A DNA stretch of 64,000 nucleotides from Mangifera indica (taxonomy: Eukaryota; Streptophyta; Magnoliopsida; Sapindales; Anacardiaceae): NCBI RefSeq assembly GCF_011075055.1, contig NC_058151.1, forward strand, positions 7,210,251-7,274,250, in the 5' to 3' direction. Shown here piece by piece: positions 22,631-37,400 of this stretch. The notes beneath the pieces were generated by a model. The model did not search any database. It was not told the origin of the DNA and was given only the letters and a program-made list of their open reading frames with translations. Position numbers and translations under genes: made by a program. How positions within the stretch are numbered: the stretch's first letter is position 1; each line of letters starts with the position of its first letter.

Positions 22631-25476
22631 TTACAAGCCAAAGTCCAGTTCAGCCCGCTTTAGCACTGATGTCACCCTCTTAAAAAATTCAGGTTCCTTT
22701 TCCCTGATATCATCAAGAGTCCTTGATTCATGTTCATCTGCCTATAAACAGTAAGGAAATAATGTTATTTGGAATCAAAACAAAAAATATTTCAACAGCA
22801 TTATATGCTTTCATCCAGCAGTTCAACTGACTCTAAATCATACCTATAATAAACTGCAAAGGGTTTTGCCAAGTCAATAACATGATAAATCTCTTCCCAT
22901 TGGATACATTTTTTCCTCTCTCTCTAAATTGGATTCAGATTATCAAATAAATGACCAAGATAAAATCTAAGATGATTTATGTGTAAATGTGTATAAATTG
23001 GGTGTCACTGATATTTGGTTGTACAGACTAAAGATAGGCCGAGCTCTTCCAATAATTAAACATAAAGCATCAACAATTTTTCTTACGCAGGAAAACTTAC
23101 TAAATGGGAGAATGGAATGGCAAAAAATTAAAACAGACCATGAAGCCATGGATATTAACAAAGGCTTGAACGGTAATGTATCAAAGGAATTTTAAGAAAA
23201 TTTCCAAGAACTAATAAATCCACTCCTATATGGCATATGGTAATATCAGTCAAACATTTTCTTGCTTTCACTTCCCTCCCATTAGGGATCAAAGCAGCCT
23301 TCAGAATCAATCTTGGCCCATATTCTTAAGAACAACAGAACAAGGACAGTATTCTGGCCATTCTGTTAAACATCAGTGACAAAAATGTAGAATCAAACAT
23401 CTGATACTAAAAATGATTCAGATGTATTAGCAAAAGGCTTTATGATAAATTTAAAGAAAAGATAAGATGCCATGTATAATCTATCATAGGTTTGTGGAGT
23501 GCCTGAAAGCTCCATTTGTTTGTTACACAGTAAAATACAACAAATATACCTCTTTAAATTTCAAAAGAATCAAGTTTGATACAGATGCAGGCTTCGTTCT
23601 GTCCCACCTGAAGAAAATGATGCATAAAAGCCCTAAAATTAGAACGAGTTAACTATTATGAAGGCAACTTTGATCCAATAACAGGTCATTCCTTGAGCTA
23701 TTGATGAATGGCATGATTAGTGATAATGTAACAGATGAAACCCTAGAAAATAACAAAACGGCAAAAAGGACAGATGCAGCTATCCAAGCTTGGTTATTAG
23801 GCTTTAACTGTTGAAGTTACAGTGCATTTCAAACTTCCACAGCATACTAAATCTACAACATAACATGCCTCTATAATCACTATACAAAGATATTATACAC
23901 AAGATTACACACCAGAGTTAATGATTGCCCAGATAGTCAAACTGAAACTGTAAAACTCTCCTCTCAGACATTTTAATCAAGGATGTAAACCTGATAAATA
24001 AATTAATTAAATTTCACCGACAAGTTACCATAAAAACTAACATAAAAAATTGTTTAATTTGGTAACCTAATAGTGCACTTTACAGTCTAACAACCAAGTT
24101 CATAATTTCCTTTTTCTTTCATATACGTTATGTTACTAAATTTAAAACTCATTGACTAAATAGAGATACCATGTACAAAAGAACCCCTAGACACATATAT
24201 TCACCTGCCCAAAATATATATATATATATCACTAATACACGATTCCCAACATATTTGATAATGTTATAGATATATAAAAGAACAAAATGAAACTTACAAC
24301 TTATCACACAAATACGAGGAAATAAGACAAGGAAGCTTCATCCCACAAAAAGCTAAAGTCCCACAGTTCTCAATTCTTTTGACCAGTACTAAACCCTTTC
24401 CACTTCTATAAATTTAGATAAAATTAAGAAATTGACACATGATTGAAGAACACATTGACATGAAAGATGCAAAACATGATGGTAATAGAACCACTGTAGA
24501 AAATCTAGAATTTATATTATCACATCAACACTAGAAGTTAAGTTTATTTTGAAAAAAATAATATAGGTCATCACAAAATCTTATTGGAATCAGCACAGAA
24601 CAGAATAATAGATTAATAATAAAATTAATAAGAAAAAAAAATAATAGATTAATAATATTTAAATTTTAGCTACAACTGCTGCCTCTTCTGTTAACATATG
24701 CCATTTAATGGTTTTTGTTCTTTTAAAAAGAAGAAACAAGGAAAAGAAAATAATTGATTAAGTTTACTTCGTAGAATAAAAGATTTGGGATGAATAATAA
24801 GCTGACAAGTGTAACTAAGATTAACGTAAACTCTATTTATCCTTACAATTTCAAATTCTTATAGGAAGTAGAAAGCTTTTGATGAGATTTTTTAAGTTGA
24901 AAGATTAAAATCTTTATTTGGGCTTAGCAAGGAACTTGTGGACAGTGGATAAAAATGATTTCTTCAGATTTTATAAAATATAATTCTGATTAAAAGAATC
25001 TCAATGAACAAGATAAATTAAAAACATAAAGGAATCAAGGTCTAACATCAATCTCTTAAAAATTCAAGCAGTTAGGATGCATAATAGAGAAATTGTAGGG
25101 TTAGTGATAGTCATTAATATAACATATTGGCTCAGGCAAATTAGGTCATTCCATGAACACACTGTTCAAATAGGAATGAAGGTTCCTCCCTACAGAAAAT
25201 TACACACTGCACAGTTAACATATATATCAGTCCTTGGTTAGAGAACAACAGATCAAACATATTAAACTACATTCCAGAAAGGCAAAAACACTAGCAAGAG
25301 AGTTTGTTGTATATGAGTTTTTGCCAAAGGAAAAGTATACACAAACCACACCTCACAAGCATTAACTCATTAACTGATCGCCACATTCCACGCCCTACAT
25401 CTTTTGCGGATTGCTCCCTTGCACTTCTGCCATGCCATAGTTCTTTTGCAATGTACATAACTTCCTCAACATCTAC
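22631..25476 (-). CDS. tcdA: Exons 9-11 of the TcdA-like dehydratase, block copy 2
   Basis: Part of the gene above, listed because this is the duplicated part. Exon 9 (25476-25352) begins in phase 0 with VDVEEVMY and ends with two bases of an Arg codon. Exon 10 (23607-23550) completes it and encodes [19 protein letters not shown]. Exon 11 (22741-22631) encodes [20 protein letters not shown] and ends LDFGL-stop. Coding bases look identical to the orphan copy at 4635-1789. This C-terminal tail lies beyond the E1-like Rossmann core. Confidence 0.92.
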
Positions 25477-28400
25477 CTGTAACAGGTCGTGGCAGCAACA
25501 GAAAACATGTTACATCGGAAAACTAGGACAGTAATTTGAGACAATATGAACCATCAATGAGCCAAAAGCTAAAGGTTAATATAACAGCATAACAAAAATT
25601 AAATATTTAGCAACACATAAATTATTTACAAATGGAAACATTGAACAATCACAGTATTCAAAGAAGAAACAAAATAAGAATAATTAACACATATTAACTG
25701 CTATACTGATTAACATGACCATGAAAACTGTGTTAATTCACACTACACTGTAATAAGAGCATCCATTCAAAGCCAAGCAACTAGATACAATTTAGCGAAA
25801 TCAAATGGTAAGTCATTACTAAAATTTGCTGAATGCTTCCAGAAATAAGGGTAAAACAACCTAGCAAAAACCTTTTATATGTCTTCTAGAATAGAAAATT
25901 TCATTGACCATCTCAAGAAACTAAATGGTTCTCCTGGGATGATAACAGTAAAGGTTCCAACAATTATAAGCTTTGCTAGTTACCTAGAAATATATATATT
26001 GATACAAATTGAATGGTAAATTAAAATCTTATTATTCTTTAGGAATCCTGATTTATACACAACTGAGAATAGAAACATAGAACTGGAAACTAGGAACTAG
26101 TTTGATTGACTTTCTTATCAAAAAATAGGAAAAATAAAGGAAAATAATATGAATAATTCAATAGGAACTAAATGTCTAACAAAATAGTAACAATCTACGT
26201 TTTTCCTCAATAAAAGGAAAAATTGTATTTTCCAACATTCCCTCTCAAGCTAGTGAGTGGATGTCATTCATTCTGCTTGATTGTTAACTTTTAACAAACC
26301 ACAAAAGACAACCCTTTTGTGAGAAAACCTGCAACTTAACCACTAATAAATGGAGTACATATTAAGCCACTATCCAACTTCTCCTTTATAAAATATCTAT
26401 CGACTTTAACATGCTTTGTCTTGTCGTGTTACAAGATTATGAGCAATGTTAATAGCTAATTTATTATCACAATAAAGTCTCAATAGACTGTTAGGAACCC
26501 AACTCTTATTCAACCAAAACACAAAATCAAAACACAAATCAAAACACAAAAAACGTAATAAACTAAAATATTTAATTAATTAAAACATTATAAGATAAAC
26601 CGAACAATTCGAAGAGTTCGGGACCTCCTATTTTCCGGCCATTCGAGGCGCCGGAGACCTCCCTAAATCAGCCAAAGGTGGCTGCCCTCAAACCCAAACC
26701 CTAATATTTTTCTTCTCACCTTTTTTCAAAACTCAAAACATACATTTATAATAAAAATGGGCCATTGGATTGATGACAAGTGTCTCAATCCTTACATTTC
26801 CCTTCCCTTCAAAATCATCTTGTCCTCAAAATGAGTTTTTTTTTTTTGAACTGTCTCTGCCTTCCAAAGCTGTTTCCCGCCACTGTTTTTACCTTTTCAA
26901 CAATTTTTTTTTTCATTTACAACTGTCCTTTTTTTTTTCTTCTTTAATATATATATATATTTTTCTCTCTCCTATTGCATCTTCATCCCTTTTTTGTTTT
27001 TCTCTTTCCAACGCCCACATCTTCTTTTTCTCTTCCCAAAGCTACTGCCTTCTTTTTTGCTTCCCCTGTAAGTCAGCCATATTTCTCTTTCCCTTTTTCC
27101 AATAACCAACACCCTGGCCTCCACTTTTTTTTTTTTCTATTTATCTATTTTTTTTCTCTCCTTTCTCTTTCTTCTCCTTGTCTTTTTCTTTTCTTCTTTC
27201 TTCTCCTTCGTCCTTCTTTCTTCTTCCTTCTGTCTTCTGTTTTTTTTTTCTTTTTCGCTTTTGCCGGCGTTTCATTTTCTTCTCCTTCTTCTTCTTCTTC
27301 TATTTTAGCGCTTTCGGACTTATTTCCCCCTGTGATGATTTTTCTTCAAGTCAGCCTCCTCCATGAACATTTTTCGGCGACTCATCACTTTTCCGACCAT
27401 CATCTATCTTCTCCGTTGGATCGAACGCGCTCTGATACCATTTGTTAGGAACCCAGCTCTTATTCAACCAAAACACAAAAAACATAATAAACTAAAATAT
27501 TTCATTAATTAAAACATTATAAGATAAACCAAACAATTCGAGGAGTTCGGGACCTCCCATTTTCCGATCATTCGAGGCGCTGGAGACCTCCCTAAATCAG
27601 CCAAAGGTGGCTGCCCTCAAACCCAAACCCTAATATTTTTCTTCTCTCCTTTTTTCAAAACTCAAAACATACATTTATAATAAAAATGGGCCATTGGATT
27701 GATGACAAGTGTCTCAATCCTAACATAGACCTTTCCATTTAATCTGCAAATCATCCAAGATTAGTTTAAGTCATAATAACTCACAAATTCCCAATGCTAT
27801 TTATCTGAACTCGGCTTCTATGCTTGATTGAGCTACAACGTTATGTTTTTTATTCTTCCATGTTATGAGATTGCCTCCCCAAAAAAATACAATTCTCGAA
27901 TGTTGGTCTCCCATCAATAATGGATACTACATAGTCTACATTAGTATAGGCTTCAAGTGATAATTCCTCTCTCTTCTTGAATAAAATTCCTTTAATCTAT
28001 ATTCTTTTTAGATAATGTAAAATTCGGTGAACTACCTTGAGATGTGATTTCTTAGGATTATATATGAATTAGTTTACAACGTTCACAATATAAACCATAT
28101 TCGATCTAGTATAGGACAATTAAATGAGTCTTCCAAAAAGTCTTTGGTTAGAGCTTTTATCTATTGCAGTATCATTTGAGACAAAAAGTCTTTGGTTAGA
28201 GCTTTTATCTATTGCAGTATCATTTGAGACATCTCCAAGTCAAAGATTAAGCGCTATTGGTGAATCAACTACTTTGCTTCCAAGCTTCCCAGTTTCATTC
28301 AATAGATCTAAGACATTAATGTTAGGATATAAAAATCCCTTATTGAGAATGTGCAACTTCAATCCCACAAAAATACTTTAATCTCCCTAGTTCCTAGATT

Positions 28401-31400
28401 TCAAACACTTTTTCAGGTTCTTCATTCCATTTGCATCATTTCCCATCATTACAATATCATTCACATACACCAATAATGTTGTTACTCCCCTAAAACCGAG
28501 TGTTTCACAAGCAGGTTTTGATCATCCTGACGTTCTCTATATCCCATACCAAGCATGTTTGGTACCTAGTAAATCTCCCAAACCAAAGTCTAGGAGATTG
28601 TTTTAGCCTATACAAGGCTTTTCTCAATTTGCACACTACATCCTTGTTTGTTTTTTACTCAAAACTTGATGACACTTCCATGTAAATTTCCTCCCTAGAT
28701 CACCATGCAAGAATGTATTTTTCACATAAAAATATTGTAGTTTCCAGTTCAAGTTAGTAGTTAAAAACAATAACACTCGTATAGTATTCTTCATCGTAGC
28801 CACCGAAACAGATGTTTCAAGATAATATACCCCACATGTTTATGTGTACTTCTCCGCCACTAACATTGCCTTGTATCGTTCTAATATTCCATTTGACTTA
28901 TACTTAATGGAGAACACTTATCTACACCATATAGGTTTTTTTCCACTTGGCAATTTCACCAACTCCTATGTTCTTTTTTTTTTTCTTAGAGCCTCCATCT
29001 CCACCTTCATGGCAAATTTCCGATCCTTCTCAACTATTATGTCAAATAAAGTCTTGGGAATGAGAATTGTGCTTAGGTTGGCGAGAAAAGTTTTGTGCTT
29101 AAGGGACAAGTTTTTGTAATTCAAAACAAATCTAAAGGATATTTGGGGCATGATATAATAGGAATATCTAAATCATTGGGATCAAAAATTTTAATTTCAT
29201 TAGATTTGGGAGCAGTATTTACCTCGACAATTTCAGAATTAGGATCAAATTCAAGCAATTGAACCTACCCAAATTAAGTATCTAATGCCTTTATCCTTGA
29301 ATGCACCTGTAGTGGACAAGTCATATCTAATTGTTTTCCCTTTATCAACTCTTGTGATTTGATGTGAAAAGTAGTTGACTTAGAGGATGTTGTAACATTA
29401 AGAGACTCGAACTCAAGTAAAACAAGAGATTCAAACTCAAGTGGAGTCAAAGTCTGAGAAATAATGAGAATAGAAGCTAGAATCAAAGACTTAGGAAATT
29501 AGACAAGGAACCTGAATTGTCCTTCCTTTCTGAGAGTAATATGCCTCACTGAAGAAAAAGACTAACAATAAAAAATGTTCCTTTTCAACAAATGTGACAC
29601 GATAGAAACATAAATTTTTTCTGTTTAAGGGTAATAACACTTGTACTCTTTTATAATGGAAGAGTAAGCAACAAGATGCATTTGAGGGCCCGCCCTAGTC
29701 TGATAATAGACATGTACAAAAGACTATTAGGGCCTGAGTATACGTGAAGAAGAGGAAAGGAAGAACAAGACACTATTTGGACCACCAAGCTACAAAAACG
29801 CACAACATAGATGGGCACTCTGCAAAGAAGACAGATGGCACTCATTCAGCCTATGAGCATGCAACAAATACAGCAGACCAACAACTAACATGTCAGTACC
29901 AATTGCCTAAAGAAGGGACCACAGAATTATCCCATGTTGATGTGGCACCACCTAATTGGAAGAGTTGTAATGTTGAGCGGAAAGAAAAGAAGGTGTCGGG
30001 AGTAAAAAAAGGGAGAGAAGATTTTTGATGTATTACGGAAATCAAGAGAGTCCTAGCCTCTCAAATGTTGGAGAGCTAAGTATTGAGTGTTTGAGGGTTC
30101 TATCATTAGTTACTTACTTGTTAGTAAATTTCGATTGAAAGTCACTGTGTTAGTGTTTCTTTTTATGAATATTACGTTGATAGTAGAGACTGAAGCTGAT
30201 GGAAATGTTTCATTAATATTATTGCATTTCAAATACAACAATCCTTTATTATCACATTGTTGAGCGAAATATATACTTTACAGTTACTGTAACTATTACA
30301 AATTTATTTCCGAATAGAAGCTACTAAATCCAACAAGCAACCACTTCTTGATGTTTGTGGAACGACAACGATGAACCGTAGTTGAGGCTCATCTCTAGGT
30401 ATCTAACAATTGGTATCAGAGTATGACGAGAATGGAGTCGAGGGTGGACACGATGGAGAAGGAACTAACAATAGTGAAAGAAAAATTAGAAAAAGTGAGT
30501 AACCACATGGGAGAGATGAACAGAGAGTTAGAGTCCAAAATAGGCGAGATGAATGCAACGATGGGAGGAGTTGAAGCAAGTGTAGAGGTCATGAAAGGGT
30601 ATCTCCAGGACCTTAAAGAATCATTGGTCGGAAGAGAAACGAAAGACAAGGGTAAGGCTTCGATGGATCAAGACCCTTCCCTATCCAACCCTCCACCCTT
30701 TGGCGTGCATTGGACATCCCTTTTGGAGAGGTCGGAGGAGATAGGTGGAGAAGAACAAACAACAAAACGTGGTTGAGGAAGAGAAGAGCAACAAGGACGA
30801 ATGCACAGGGACTTTCAGTACTGTCGATTAGACTTGCCTTTATTTAACAGATAAAATGCTCTGGAATGGTTGGAAAAAGTAGAGTGGTATTTTGATATCA
30901 ACCAGTTGGGGGAAGAGGAAAGATTAATGGCAATGGGGTATGCATAGAAGGATCTGCATTCCACTAGTTTTGATGGAAAGGGAAACGTCAACCATTCTCC
31001 AACTAGGAGGAATTTAAAGGTGCAGCACTGAAACATTTTTGACCAGAGGATGAACACATGAATCAGGAGGAGTTGTTCTCTCTACGATTGACAATTCTGT
31101 ACATAAATACAGGTGTCGTTTCGAACTTTTGTTGACAACGGTTGACGGGTTATTGGAAGAGACTTTGTTAGTGATCTTCATGAATGGCTTGACGGAGGAA
31201 CTCTGAGAGGAAGTGAGATTATTCTAACCGGCGACACTGGAAGAGATGATGGAAAGAGCACAGGAAATTGAGAAGAAGAACGCAGTTATAGACAGCAAGA
31301 TGAGTAACTGACCTGTGAGACCCAACCAGAAGTCCTATAGCAACCCTACACGGTACTTATTTTCTTCAAACCTAAGTCCAATCTGAACTACAGGCCTAAC

Positions 31401-34400
31401 AACCCACTTCAGACTAGATCAGCCCGCCAAACCACTCAACCAACAACCTTTATACCCAACCCAGAAAAAACACAAAACAACCCACGCCTTTTTGCACAAA
31501 CGCAATCCAACATTACACCCCAATACCCAGTAGCTTCTTCAACAATTAGAGCTCTTGCCAATTTTGGAGCTTCGTCAACTAACCGGTAGAGAGAGGGGAA
31601 TTCATAACGTTTAACTGACAAGGAGTATAGATCTAAGATTGAAAAGGGCTTATGTTTCAGATGTGACAAAGTTTACTCCGAGGAACCGTTGTCGATATCG
31701 ACAGCTTCGTATTATGATAGCCTGTGAAGGGGAGTCAAAGGAGGATGACATTGACGTTGAGGTAGAGGTACCATCCAACGACAAGAAGCTAAAAGTAAAT
31801 TTGAACTCTAGTTCAATGGTAGGGATTGACTCTCCAAAAACCATGAAATTTCCTGGGGAGATAAGAGGAAAGAATGTATTAGTACTCTTAGATAGCGAAG
31901 CAACTCACAATTTCCTTTCAAAAATGGTTGTAGTAAAGTTAAGTATTCTAGTGAGCCCAACTCAATTTTCAGTAGTATTGGGAGATAATCGAAAAATCAA
32001 ACTGAAAAATGTGAAAGAGTGGAATTGAGATTCCAGGGGATTAAAGTGGTGCAAGATTTTTTACCTTTTAATCTAGATTGAGTCGATTGGGAGATGTGAA
32101 ATCAAATTAGAGGAATCAAACGATGAAGTTCGAATGGGATGGGCAAAAAATGGAGATTAAAGGCAACATTTCGTTATCAAAATTGGAGTCATCTATAGGA
32201 ATTTTATGGAAGTTGGTTAATAGTGGGGGTGATGGTTTTTATTTGAAAATGTAAGTTGACACGAATGTTCCACTAAGTGATAGTCAAGAAATCCACCCAG
32301 AACTAGTGACCTAATTAGAAGAATTTAGGAGTTTATTTAAGGAACCACAAGGCTTACCACCTATGAGGGATAGAGACCTCTTTATTCAGCTTATTGAAAG
32401 GGCTCAACCACCAAACCTAAGGCCTTACAGGTACCCATACTTTCCGAAGAATGAAATAGAGAGGATCGTGAAAGAAATGTTAATGGCGGGAATAATTCAA
32501 TCTAGTGTTAGTCCGTATTCAAGTCCGGTACTGTTGGTTCGCAAAAATATGGAGGGTAGAGGTTCTGCGTTGATTACGAGGCCTTCAATCATGTCACTGT
32601 CCCAGACAAATTTCTCATTTCTACAATTGATGAACTGCTTGATGAGTTAGTAGGTGCAACAATTTTTAGTAAACTTGATTTACGATCCGACTACCATCAA
32701 ATTAGGGTGAGAGAAGACGACATCGAAAAGACAGTCTTTCGGAGTCACCACGACCATTATGAATTTTTTGCAATGTCGTTCAAATTATCAAATGCTTTTA
32801 GCCACATTTCAGAGTTTGATGAATGATATTTTTCGCCCATTTTTGAGAAGATTCGTACTTGTATTTTTTGACGACATCCTTGTCTACAACAAAGGGATTG
32901 ATGATCATGCGAGGCATTTAAGAGAGGTGCTTAAACTTCTGGAGCTTTTTCAATTGGTAATTAACTTAAAAAAATTGTCAATTTGGACGCGACAAAATGG
33001 AGTATCTAGGCCATATGGTGTCTAAAAATAGGGTAGAAGCTGACCCTAGCAAAATTCGAGATATGGAAAGCTGGCCAACATCGAGGGACATACAAGACCA
33101 GAAGGTTTTCTAGAACTGATGGGGTATTGCAAAAAAATTGTGTAAGGATATGGGAAGATCGCCGAGCCATTGACAAATCTATTGAAGAAAAATTATTTTA
33201 GTGGAGTGAAAAGGCACAAAAGGCGTTCGAGGCACTAAAAAGAGAAATGGTGACAATTCCAGTTTTAGCAATGCCTAATTTCTCTAAAGAGTTCGTTGTA
33301 GAGATTGACGCCTCCAGATCATCACTAAGGGCGGTGCTCATGCAAGAAAAGAGGCCGGTAGCTTATTTGAGCAAGGCATTATCGCTACAAAATCAAAGAA
33401 AGTCTGTGTACGAGAAAGAGCTCATGGCCATTGTTATGGCACTGCAGAAATGGCATCATTACCTCTTAGGTCAACATTTCAAAGTGAGAACGGATCAACG
33501 AAGTTTAAAATTCCTAACAAAGTTGAAAATTATAAGGTCTAAGCAATAGAAATGGTTAGTGAAAATGTTAGGTTTCAACTTTGAAATAATGTATAAACCA
33601 GGTTTGGAAAATAAAGCTGCAGATGCCTTATCTCGGAGATCCAGAGGCATGGAGTTACAATCTATTTCTATGGGCAATCCAATTAGTACAGACGACATAC
33701 AGGCAGAGGCTATGAAGGATGACAGGCTACGACAAATTATATAAAACCTTCTAAAAAACCCAAATTCTCATACAGAATTTCTCTAAAAAATGGTGGGTTG
33801 TTGCATAAAGGTCAAATAGTATTACCCAAGAATTTCAGGTTCATCTAACAGTTCTTGATAGACTTTCATTCATCTCTTCTCGACAGGCATTTGGGGTTTC
33901 TTTTGCACTTATAAGAGAATCTCATCTGTAATTTTCTAGGAAGGCATGAAAAATGATGTGAGGCAATTCGTGACTGGATGTGAAGTGTGTCAACATGCCA
34001 AGAACAAAGCAACATCGCCAACGGGACTACTGGAACCTCTCCTTGTTCCATCCAAGGTTTGGGAGGATTTGTCAATGGATTTCATTTCAAGGTAACCGAA
34101 AATGAGGGGATTTGATACATTACTGGTTGTGGTGGATCGTTTAACCAAATATGCACATTTCATCACCATCTAGCATCCTTACACAGCGAAGGATATCATA
34201 GTTGTGTTCACCAAAGAAGTAGTTAAACTCCATGATTTCCCTCGCACAATTGTATCAGATCGCGATAGAATTTTCATGAGCCACTTTTGGTCCGAATTAT
34301 TTAAAGCAACAGGCACAAAAATGAAGTTTAGTTCAGCCTATCACTTGCAGACTAATGGGCAGACCGAGGTAGTAAATCGAAGCCTTGAAACTTACCTAAG

Positions 34401-37400
34401 ATGCTTCTGTTTTGAGAAGCAACAGAGCTAGCCTAACTGGCTATCTTGGGCCGAATACTGGTACAATACAACCTTCCATGGATCAACGGGCATGTATCCT
34501 TTCAACGCCGTGTACGGGTAAGAACCTCCACCCCTTTTAAGATTGGTGGAAGAAGCTCCACCGGTAGCCAAGGTGGATGTGATAATAAAAAAGAGAAATA
34601 AAATCTTGGATAAGGTTAAGGAAAACCTCACATGGGCCCAAGAGAGAACGAAACATTTGGCTAACAGAAACAAAGGGAAGTTGAGCTAAAAGTGGGTCAG
34701 CAAGTATATCTGAAGTTACAACCTTATAGATTTCGTTCTTTGGCTTTGAAACCGAATGAGAAGTTGAGTCCTCGTTTTAATGGGCCATATAAAGTTGACG
34801 AAAGGATAAGAGCAGTAGCTTATCAATTAAACCTTCCAGAATCAGTGAGAATTCATCCTGTTTTCCACATATCGCAGTTGAAAAAATGCATAGGACCAAC
34901 TGTGCATAGCCACCCTCTTCCCAGTTGTTTAAATGAAGAAGGAGAATTAGAAATGCAACCTGAAGTAGTTTTGGGTTTCAGGTATTCTCCACAAGGTGAT
35001 TTGGAGCTATTGATCAAATGGCATGGGTTGGCCGATTACGACAATTTGTGGGAGTTATACAAAGATATGATTCAACTCTTTCCTTATTTGCACCTTGAGG
35101 ACAAGGTGCCTTTGGATAGGAGGCGTAATGTTAGGGCCCAAGTATAAATAAAGAGGAGGAAAGGAAGAGTAAGATACAATTTAGACCACCAAGCTGTAGA
35201 AACGCACAACATAGATGGGCACTCTGAAGAGAAGACAAATGGCACTCATTCAGCTTATGAGCATGCAACATATACAACAGACAAACAACTAACATGTTAG
35301 TACCAATTGCCTAAAGAAGGGACCACAAAATTATCCCATGCTTATGTGGCACCACTTAATTGGAAAAGTTGTAATGTTGAGTGGAAAGAAAAGAAGGTGC
35401 TGGGAACAGAAAAAGGGAGAGAAGATTTTTGATGTATTAAGGAAATCAGGAGAGTCCCAGCCTTTCGAATGCTGGAAAGCTGAGTATTGAGTGTTTGAGG
35501 GTTCTATCATTAGTTGCTTACTTGTTAGTAAATTCCAATTGAAAGTCACTGTATTAGTGTTTCTTTTTATGAATATTACGTTGATTGTAGAGACTAAAGC
35601 TGATGGAAATGTTTCATTAATATTACTACATTTCAAATACAACAATCCTTTATTATCACATTGTTGAGCCAAATATACACTTTATAATTACTATAACCAT
35701 TACAAATTTATCTCCAAATAGGAGCTACTAAATCCAGCAAGCAACCACTGCTTGACATCTGTGGAACAACAGCGACGAACCGTAGTTGAGGCTCACCTCC
35801 AAGTACCTAACAAAGACACACAACCTAAAGGTGGGAAAAAATTTTGTGAGGAGAGCACAAGACATTGGGAATCAAGACTTTTTTAAGGTGATCAGTTTAT
35901 AAAATGAGTAGTTGCCAAACTGCTTTCCCCCAATATTGTTTTGGAATATTAATTTTGAAAAAGAAATGCTTTTTTAAGCTAGAAGAATTTCGTTTTTCTT
36001 TTCAACAACTTTATTTTGTTAGGGTGTATTGAGACATAATGAGTCATGAATTATACTTTTTTCTTGAAAATAAAGAGCTAAAGATTGATTGAAGTAATCT
36101 TTTGCATTGTTTGAACAAAATTTTTTAATTGCAACATTGAATTATGTTTGGATTATATTTTAAAAGACTTATAAAACTGAGGTTACTTCAGATTTATACT
36201 TCAAAAGAAAAAACTTGAGAATATAAACTAGAATCAAAGACTTTGGAAATTTGGACAACATAAATTCTCTTTCTCTTCCAAGAGTAATATGCCTCCTGAA
36301 GAGAAAGACTAGCAAAAAAAATGCTCCTTTCAACAAACGTGACATCAATAAAAATATAAAATTTTTCTGTTTGAGGGTGATAACACTCATATTCTTTTAT
36401 AATGAAAAAGTAAGCAATAAAGATGCATCTAAGGGCCAATGAGTCAAGTTTGCCCCTAGTTTGAGAGCAAATATGTACAAAAGACACATAACCTAGAACT
36501 GGGAAAAAATTTTGTAAGGAGAGTACAAGACTTTTGGAATCAAGACTTTTCAAGAGTAATCAATTTATAAAATAAGTAGCTGTCAAAACTATGTTCCACG
36601 AAAATTGTTTTGGAACATTATTCTGAAATAAAAGTGCTCTTATAAGCTAGAAGATATTCATTTTCCTTTTCAACAACCTTATTTTGTTTAAGTGTATTGA
36701 GACATGATGACTCATAAATTATACTTTTTTCTTGAAAATAAAGAGCTAAAGGCTGAATAAAGTAATCTTTTGTAAAATCTGAACGAAAATTTTTAATTGC
36801 AATATTGAATCATGTTTGGATCATATTGTGAAAGACTTAAAAAATTAAGGTTAGTTCAGATTTATGCTTCAAAAGTAAAAACTATGTCACACGGGTACAA
36901 TTGTTAATAAAAGGAACAAACCATCAAGCCTTTAAATGTCATTATGAACAATTGTAAAAGGACATAGAGATTTTTTATTACTAATTGGGGATTAAACTAG
37001 CATATGTTTTACAAATTCACAAACATCACAATGAAACTCGTTAATAACTAATCCTTTGAACAATAAACAAACATCATTTTGAGAATACCAAAGGAGGAAT
37101 GATCAAGATGAAGGTGTGAAAACAAATTTTGTCTTTATTAGATTTGAATGACTCGACATTAGATGATAAGGGCGAAGCAATCGTTGGATTAACTTGCCTA
37201 CTGGTTTCTTCAAGGATGGAATGGATGGAATAAAAATAACAATTTAATTAGAACCTTGGTAAGCTTTTGTATTGACACATAATTAGTAAACAGTCTAGGC
37301 AAATGAAGTATTATTTTTAGAGAGATAATTATCTATATGAACATCTCCTTGACCAACAACAATGGTCATTGAACCATCATCAATAGCTATTTTCCTATTT

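Larger units (their letters stand above)
26330..29724 (-). pseudogene. Copia integrase C-terminus, RT and RNase H remnant, copy 2
   Basis: Equivalent to 5480-8784, interrupted by the TRIM. The RT start ([15 protein letters not shown]) is near 29070-28980. The changed active-site motif YVND is near 28490-28440. The RNase H end lies left of the TRIM. Frames are broken. It differs from copy 1 by the 48-bp tandem repeat at 28135-28230. Confidence 0.78.
29725..35812 (+). mobile_element. Ty3/gypsy chromovirus-type retrotransposon, copy 2 (no MULE insertion)
   Basis: 6088 bp with LTRs 29725-30408 and 35129-35812 (684 bp each) and exact AAGAC duplications at 29720-29724 and 35813-35817. The primer site TGGTATCAGAG starts at 30411. 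Domains and lesions match copy 1, but several short deletions seen in copy 1 are absent. It lies in the opposite orientation to the copia host and to the dehydratase gene. Confidence 0.94.
20842..37240. repeat. Large duplicated block, copy 2
   Basis: Matches 1-17124 and then continues, without a gap, through the rest of the copia element into the dehydratase gene. It lacks the 837-bp MULE-like insertion and keeps both 5-bp target duplications of the gypsy element. It has one extra 48-bp unit at 28135-28230 and a 25-bp-scale insertion in the left TRIM LTR. Confidence 0.95.
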
